Part shown: positions 41,016-44,627 of the stretch, in pieces
How the letters are laid out: each line of letters opens with the position of its first letter
Position numbering within the stretch: the stretch's first letter is position 1
Assembly: GCA_964615375.1 (NCBI GenBank)
Contig: CAZTOW010000068.1
Location: 1-44,627, forward strand
Direction: 5' to 3'
Origin: CAZKWG01 sp964615375
GTDB lineage: Bacteria; Myxococcota_A; UBA796; CAZKWG01
Length of the DNA stretch: 44,627 nt
Position numbers and translations under genes: made by a program
Notes under the pieces: model-generated
The model's input: only the letters and a program-made list of their open reading frames with translations
What the model was told of the DNA's origin: nothing
Databases searched by the model: none

Positions 41016-41432
41016 CTACTCCGCACCCTCGGGACCAGCGGCCGGCGCGTCAGCGTCGGTCGCTGCTTCGACCTTGCCCAGCCGAGCGCGGAGGTGGGCC
41101 ATGGCCTTCGCCTCCAGCGCCGGATCGGCGTCCGGGGGCTCGGTCAGTACCACGCGTAGCTCAGCGAAGGCGTCACCCGCGCCGGTGTGCTCATCGATCA
41201 GCTCCTCGACGAGCGCCTCGACGCGTCCTCGGCTGCGGAGGATGGGCGCGGGGTCAGGCTCCTCGCCGTTGGCGATGGCCGTCACGAAGCGGTGGACGGT
41301 GAGCGCGTGATCCTCGGCGGCGCGGCGAAGAGACTCCGCCGCCTGCCGCTGTTGCTCGGCGGTGGTGTGGATGGCGCTGAGCGCGGTGCCGCGCTCCAGG
41401 GTGGGTCGGGGTACGGGATCGAGGGATGACAT
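41016..41432 (-). CDS. Hypothetical 138-residue helical protein
   Basis: Starting at ATG 41432, the protein is mostly helical (TTAEQQRQAAESLRRAAEDHALTVHRF; RVEALVEELIDEHTGAGDAFAEL) with an acidic Ala-rich C-terminus. No domain recognised. The frame continues further upstream, but that part lacks coding character. It stands alone, with promoter region in 41433-41860. Confidence 0.6.
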   Translation of the reverse strand: MSSLDPVPRPTLERGTALSAIHTTAEQQRQAAESLRRAAEDHALTVHRFVTAIANGEEPDPAPILRSRGRVEALVEELIDEHTGAGDAFAELRVVLTEPPDADPALEAKAMAHLRARLGKVEAATDADAPAAGPEGAE

Positions 41433-41861
41433 CGAGACTCCATGCTCGCGGAGACAGGTCACGCGCGGCTGCGAGTGGACCGCGCGTGTTTCAGGGCGGC
41501 GCCCTGGAAGTTCTGGAGGTCGGCGACCCCCGAGAACCTGCTTTGCAACAAGCATACCAGGCGGTCCTGGCGTCAACGGGAAGCGATCAGGTGCGCGAGG
41601 GGCGAGGGGTCGAGAGCCGTGCTTGACGGGGTTGTAGGTTGAGAATCCGAGATCACCTGGAGGCGACTCGTGGCCCGACTCCTGGCGCATGGGCCGGCGC
41701 GGCGCGCGGCGCGTGGGCACAACGGTCAGCGGGCGGCACGACGCCTGGGACGTGGCTCGACACGACGGGTCAGGGAGCAGCCCTACTTGCCCACCTGACC
41801 GGACTCTCCTTGTACCCGTTTGTTGTGCACGATATGTCACTTAGTACAACAGGAGCCCTGC
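41433..41861. other. Intergenic region between divergent genes, no gene seen
   Basis: These 429 bases lie between the minus-strand helical protein and the TPR protein. A short hairpin (CAGGGC-GGC-GCCCTG, 41492-41506) is present. Upstream of the TPR gene, TTGTAC (41810) and TATGTC (41833) are 17 bases apart, a weak sigma-70-like match. The small open frames here have no coding signature. Confidence 0.4.
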
Positions 41862-43292
41862 ATGGCCTACGTCCGAACCCACGGCAACCAGGTGTCCATC
41901 GTCCTCGGGGCGCGCCACCCCGAGACTGGAAAAGTGGAGCAGCAGGTGCTCTTTACCTTCTATTCCAAGGTCGAGGTCCTCGAAGCGCTCGGCCGGGGCA
42001 GCGAGGGCGGAGACATCGTCTTCTGCAACCTCCTTCAGCATCACCACCCGTGCGTCCAGTTCAACTGGGAGAAGCTCCACTCGGAGTTGGAGGCGCGACT
42101 CGATGTGCTGCCGGACCTGTATCCCTATCGGTCCGCCAGCCTTCGCGACCAGTTTCGAGCTGATCTGGTCGCCTTCGCACGTCAGCTCCTGACCTGCGAT
42201 CCCGACCAGCTCCTCTCCTATGCGAACCTTGCGCAGGAGCAGCACCAGGAGCTTGAGTACATCGCCGACCTCATTCGCCGGAGGGTGTCTCGGCGCGAGC
42301 AGATCGCCACCGAGTGGAACCGCGACACCTCGTTCCACTGGCTGCATCGGATGCAGGGCTCGTCCATCCCGGCCGACGCCGTCGAAGAGATTGCTGAGCT
42401 GTACAGGAAGGGCGATCATGATCGCGTTCAGTCGCTCGCGCAGCTCTTCGTCGAGTGTTTCCCGAGCTACGCCGAGGGGCACAACTACCTGGGGCTCGTG
42501 GCGCTCGCCCGGGGAGACCTCGACGAAGCCGCCGATCACTTCCGACGCGCGATCGAGGTCGGCCGGACGCTCTTCCCACGACGACCCGTCAAGGCGGAGT
42601 TCGTGCGCCACCCGTCTACTCAGCCCTACCTTGAGGGGCTCAGCAACCTCATCGACGCGCTGAACCGCGCCGGGAAGTTCGACGAGGCCCTGGACCTGTG
42701 CGACCTGCTGGATCGGGAACGAGGAGACTACACGGCTACGGCGTACCGGGTGGACATCTGGCTGAACCTGGGGCGTTGGACAGAAGCCCTTGAGGGCGCG
42801 CTCAAGGGCGTGAGCGACTGGCCAGAGTACGCCTTTCGGGTTGCTTTCGCGCGATACGAGATCGGCGAGGTGGAGGAGGCGCTGTACTGGTTCATCTACG
42901 GCGCCCTTCGGCTTCCACGGACGGCATGGATGCTGGTCGAAAAGAAGGTGAAGCGCCCCTACGGGTGGACTCAGCCTGGAGATCATCTCGCCGGGGTTCA
43001 GCTGGTCGTGAGTCTACAGCCCTACCTTGCCCGCCGGACTCCTGCTGCTCGTGCGCTACTTCGCCTTGTCATGGCCGACCCGGAGATCGCCGCCATCGCT
43101 CAGGACGTAGATCAGCATGCCGACGAATCACCCGCTGAACGTGCGGCTCGCGGGGGCGCACCGCCTCCGTTGACCGCCGGGTTCGCAAGGGCGAAGGCGA
43201 AGGAGCTGCTCACCCGCATGGGGGCCGCCGCAGGCACCCGGAAGGGCACGGGCCCAGGTTCGCGCTCGCACCGCAAGCCCAGGACCATCTGA
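41862..43292 (+). CDS. TPR repeat protein with conserved-looking N-terminal domain
   Basis: The 476-residue protein starts at ATG 41862 behind AGGAG (41851-41855). The first 130 residues form a beta-rich domain (AYVRTHGNQVSIVLGARHP; VEQQVLFTFYSKVEVLEALG) that I do not recognise. A helical linker follows, then tetratricopeptide-like repeats (SYAEGHNYLGLVALARGDLD; YLEGLSNLIDALNRAGKFDE; YTATAYRVDIWLNLGRWTE; YAFRVAFARYEIGEVEEAL). The C-terminus is basic (RKGTGPGSRSHRKPR), suggesting nucleic-acid contact. Probably a scaffold protein; function unknown. Confidence 0.75.
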   Translation: MAYVRTHGNQVSIVLGARHPETGKVEQQVLFTFYSKVEVLEALGRGSEGGDIVFCNLLQHHHPCVQFNWEKLHSELEARLDVLPDLYPYRSASLRDQFRADLVAFARQLLTCDPDQLLSYANLAQEQHQELEYIADLIRRRVSRREQIATEWNRDTSFHWLHRMQGSSIPADAVEEIAELYRKGDHDRVQSLAQLFVECFPSYAEGHNYLGLVALARGDLDEAADHFRRAIEVGRTLFPRRPVKAEFVRHPSTQPYLEGLSNLIDALNRAGKFDEALDLCDLLDRERGDYTATAYRVDIWLNLGRWTEALEGALKGVSDWPEYAFRVAFARYEIGEVEEALYWFIYGALRLPRTAWMLVEKKVKRPYGWTQPGDHLAGVQLVVSLQPYLARRTPAARALLRLVMADPEIAAIAQDVDQHADESPAERAARGGAPPPLTAGFARAKAKELLTRMGAAAGTRKGTGPGSRSHRKPRTI

Positions 43293-43642
43293 TCCTGGCT
43301 GCTCGTTCTCTGCGGTGCAAGCGCGCTCGGCACACCTGAACCGACTGGCGATGTACCACGGACGCCGTGGTTTCTCAGGGCAGCCCCTGCGTCCAACGGA
43401 CGAGCGGCGCGCCGGGTCTCCCTCGGAGTCGCTGAGCTGACGCGGCACACTGCGCTGTGCGACTATGGCCGAACTCCAGGTCGCGGCGGGCTTCCTCTCG
43501 CCGTCGAGGTCGCCGTCCTGCCCTCCGCCAGCGACCGGCGACCAGGGAGCACGTCCGAGCCGGCTTCGCTCAGGCTGGGCTCCGGCAGGTACCTGGACTC
43601 GCCTCATGTCTGAATCGAGCATGTCATGTTGAGGAGCTGGAC

Positions 43643-43822
43643 ATGACATCCTCGGCGCTCGATTCTGCCATCGTCCAGGTCGAATCGTGCTTGTCGCAGC
43701 TTATCGCGTTACGGGCACAGACCGATCGACGTAGAAGCAATTTTCACCTCCAAGGATGGCGGCTTCTCGGCGAAAAACCATCCCTTGTCGCACTTACCGC
43801 ACATGGGTCCCAGCTCGCCTGA
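43643..43822 (+). CDS. Possible small protein, 59 residues
   Basis: ATG 43643 has GAGGAG nine bases upstream. The product begins SSALDSAIVQVESCLSQLIALRAQTDRRR, a plausible helix, and ends at TGA 43822. Codon use is less GC-biased at third positions than in the neighbours, so it may be recently acquired or spurious. Confidence 0.4.
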   Translation: MTSSALDSAIVQVESCLSQLIALRAQTDRRRSNFHLQGWRLLGEKPSLVALTAHGSQLA

Positions 43823-43831
43823 TTCGGCCGC

Positions 43832-43847
43832 GATTCGGCGCCGAATC
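43832..43847. promoter_or_regulatory. 16-bp perfect palindrome
   Basis: GATTCGGCGCCGAATC is fully self-complementary and preceded by a partial copy (GATTCGGCCG, 43821-43830). It sits in a region (43823-44190) without a supported gene and of lower G+C than the rest of the window. Nearby, two similar lines (CTTGTCGCACTTACCGC at about 43786 and CTTGCCGCACTTGCCGC at about 43865) are direct repeats. An operator or repeat remnant is possible. Confidence 0.35.
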
Positions 43848-44191
43848 ACGTAGCTTCAACGGGTCCTTGCCGCACTTGCCGCGCTCGGGATCCTGCCACC
43901 CCTTTTGGACACAGCCCCAGCCGGACCACCTCGTGACTCGCCTTGTGTACAGAGTGCGAATCAGGCCCGTGTTGTGTGGACCCTACACACGTCGCCTGCA
44001 ACGCCAAGAGATCTCCATTTTCGCTCTGCCGTGCTGATTCGATAACGCGAATCACCGCTTTGTCCCCGCCCGATTCCGCGACCGACGGGTGTCCACTCTT
44101 GCCGCCGCCAAGAGCCAGAAATTGGTCTCCACGGTCTCTTGCACTTCCATCCGTCCTTAACGCGCAGACTCGCACACTCCGGCGAATTTCC

Positions 44192-44216
44192 AGCGTTTTC
44201 GCTTTCCGAAAACGCT
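44192..44216. terminator. Hairpin AGCGTTTTCG / CGAAAACGCT
   Basis: A perfect 10-bp inverted repeat with a five-base loop lies in the untranslated stretch before a small ORF. There is no T-run. It could end transcription or act as a protein-binding site. Confidence 0.4.
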
Positions 44217-44292
44217 CCGGGCCACGCTATACTTGTGTTCATCCCCGCGCCGCTCCTTCTACAGGTGGCCGTGGCCCAGAGAGAGGACGCTC

Positions 44293-44484
44293 ATGGCGAA
44301 GCCCCGTCGGCGAAAGACATCTGCGATCCAGACGTTCACCGTGATCACCATCCATAGCCGGCCGCCGGATGCTGAGGCCCGCCTCGCGCGTGCGGCGCGG
44401 ACCTGCCTCGCGGTGGTCGCTGAGGCCAACGCGGCGCCAGATTCGGCCTGCGAACAAGGTCGCAACGACAAGAAGGCAGGCTGA
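44293..44484 (+). CDS. Small basic protein, 63 residues
   Basis: ATG 44293 is preceded by GAGAGGA at eight bases. The product starts MAKPRRRKTSAIQTFTVITIH and has a helical middle (PDAEARLARAARTCLAVVAEA). No family recognised; it may be a real small gene. Confidence 0.45.
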   Translation: MAKPRRRKTSAIQTFTVITIHSRPPDAEARLARAARTCLAVVAEANAAPDSACEQGRNDKKAG

Positions 44485-44545
44485 AGCCGCCTTCTACGAC
44501 CCAAATACACGAATCGACCGAATCGCCCTTGACAGGCGGGCGCCC

Positions 44546-44561
44546 TGGCATTCTGTTTGCA
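44546..44561 (+). promoter_or_regulatory. Second sigma-54 (-24/-12) promoter
   Basis: TGGCATTCTGTTTGCA has GG at 44547-44548 and GC at 44559-44560, ten bases apart. Over 19 bases (CTGGCAT to TTTGCATG) it differs from the promoter at 1440-1455 in only two positions. Transcription would start near 44572, with an ATG at 44615 downstream. A TTGACA at 44529-44534 also exists but has no good -10 partner. Confidence 0.75.
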
Positions 44562-44614
44562 TGGTAGGGCGGCCGCCCTCCCTGACCCACCAACAGACCC
44601 GCCGGAGCACCGCC

Positions 44615-44627
44615 ATGCGCGCGATCC
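44615..44627 (+). CDS. Start of a gene cut by the window edge
   Basis: ATG 44615 follows CCGGAG (44602-44607) and the sigma-54 promoter. Only the first four codons (MRAI) are visible, so nothing can be said about the product. Confidence 0.35.

Noticed and set aside
44529..44557. Sigma-70 promoter with TTGACA
   Set aside because: At the usual spacing the -10 would be TCTGTT, a poor match; the overlapping sigma-54 element is much better.

Overview
The window is about 70% G+C and gene-dense. It has ATGA-type gene overlaps, Ser/Thr kinase signalling, calcium-binding FG-GAP/MopE-like surface lipoproteins, many Cys-rich exported proteins and sigma-54 promoters. This mix suggests a Myxococcota-type (deltaproteobacterial) chromosome. 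That is inferred from gene content; there is no rRNA or other marker gene here, and I see no tRNA, rRNA or CRISPR.

Layout. (1) 1-1.2 kb: the tail of a TetR-like regulator, a four-helix membrane protein and a membrane-anchored class II c-type cytochrome, translationally coupled. (2) 1.4-8.9 kb: a respiratory molybdoenzyme operon behind a near-perfect sigma-54 promoter. It encodes a V4R/NifU-like accessory protein, a 1150-residue Tat-exported Mo-bisMGD catalytic subunit of the type II DMSO reductase family with an unusual Cys/Asp/Cys/Cys cluster motif, a four-cluster Fe-S subunit, a haem-b lipoprotein, a TorD-like chaperone and a membrane protein. (3) 8.9-12.4 kb: IS debris, a methyltransferase-TetR pair with twin palindromic operators, and a truncated ISL3-type element fused to a second, 5'-truncated copy of the cytochrome gene. 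The two cytochrome copies are direct repeats bracketing the molybdoenzyme operon. (4) 12.4-21.4 kb: a metal-response region with an ArsR repressor, a membrane methyltransferase, a MerT/MerF-like protein, a 38-residue exported Cys-rich peptide, an ECF-like sigma factor with a membrane partner, a YnfA protein and a complete CzcCBA-type efflux operon. (5) 21.4-31.7 kb: two tandem FG-GAP lipoproteins, a kinase operon, a frameshifted gene with a VOC protein, a GAF protein and a Cys-rich membrane-anchored protein. (6) 31.8-36.3 kb: a 1455-residue sacsin-like GHKL ATPase with a C-terminal DUF3883 nuclease-like domain, a candidate single-gene defence protein, followed by a 22-bp perfect inverted repeat. 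(7) 36.4-44.6 kb: an AlbA/AAA_4-like winged-helix protein, a LysR regulator, a DUF2892 protein, GNAT, SRPBCC and TPR proteins, a dispersed repeat family, and a gene-poor end carrying small ORFs and a second sigma-54 promoter almost identical to the first.

The most interesting parts are the molybdoenzyme operon with its variant cluster ligands and sigma-54 control, its bracketing by mosaic cytochrome repeats, the sacsin-like/DUF3883 protein, and the Cys-rich micropeptide ahead of the ECF sigma gene.
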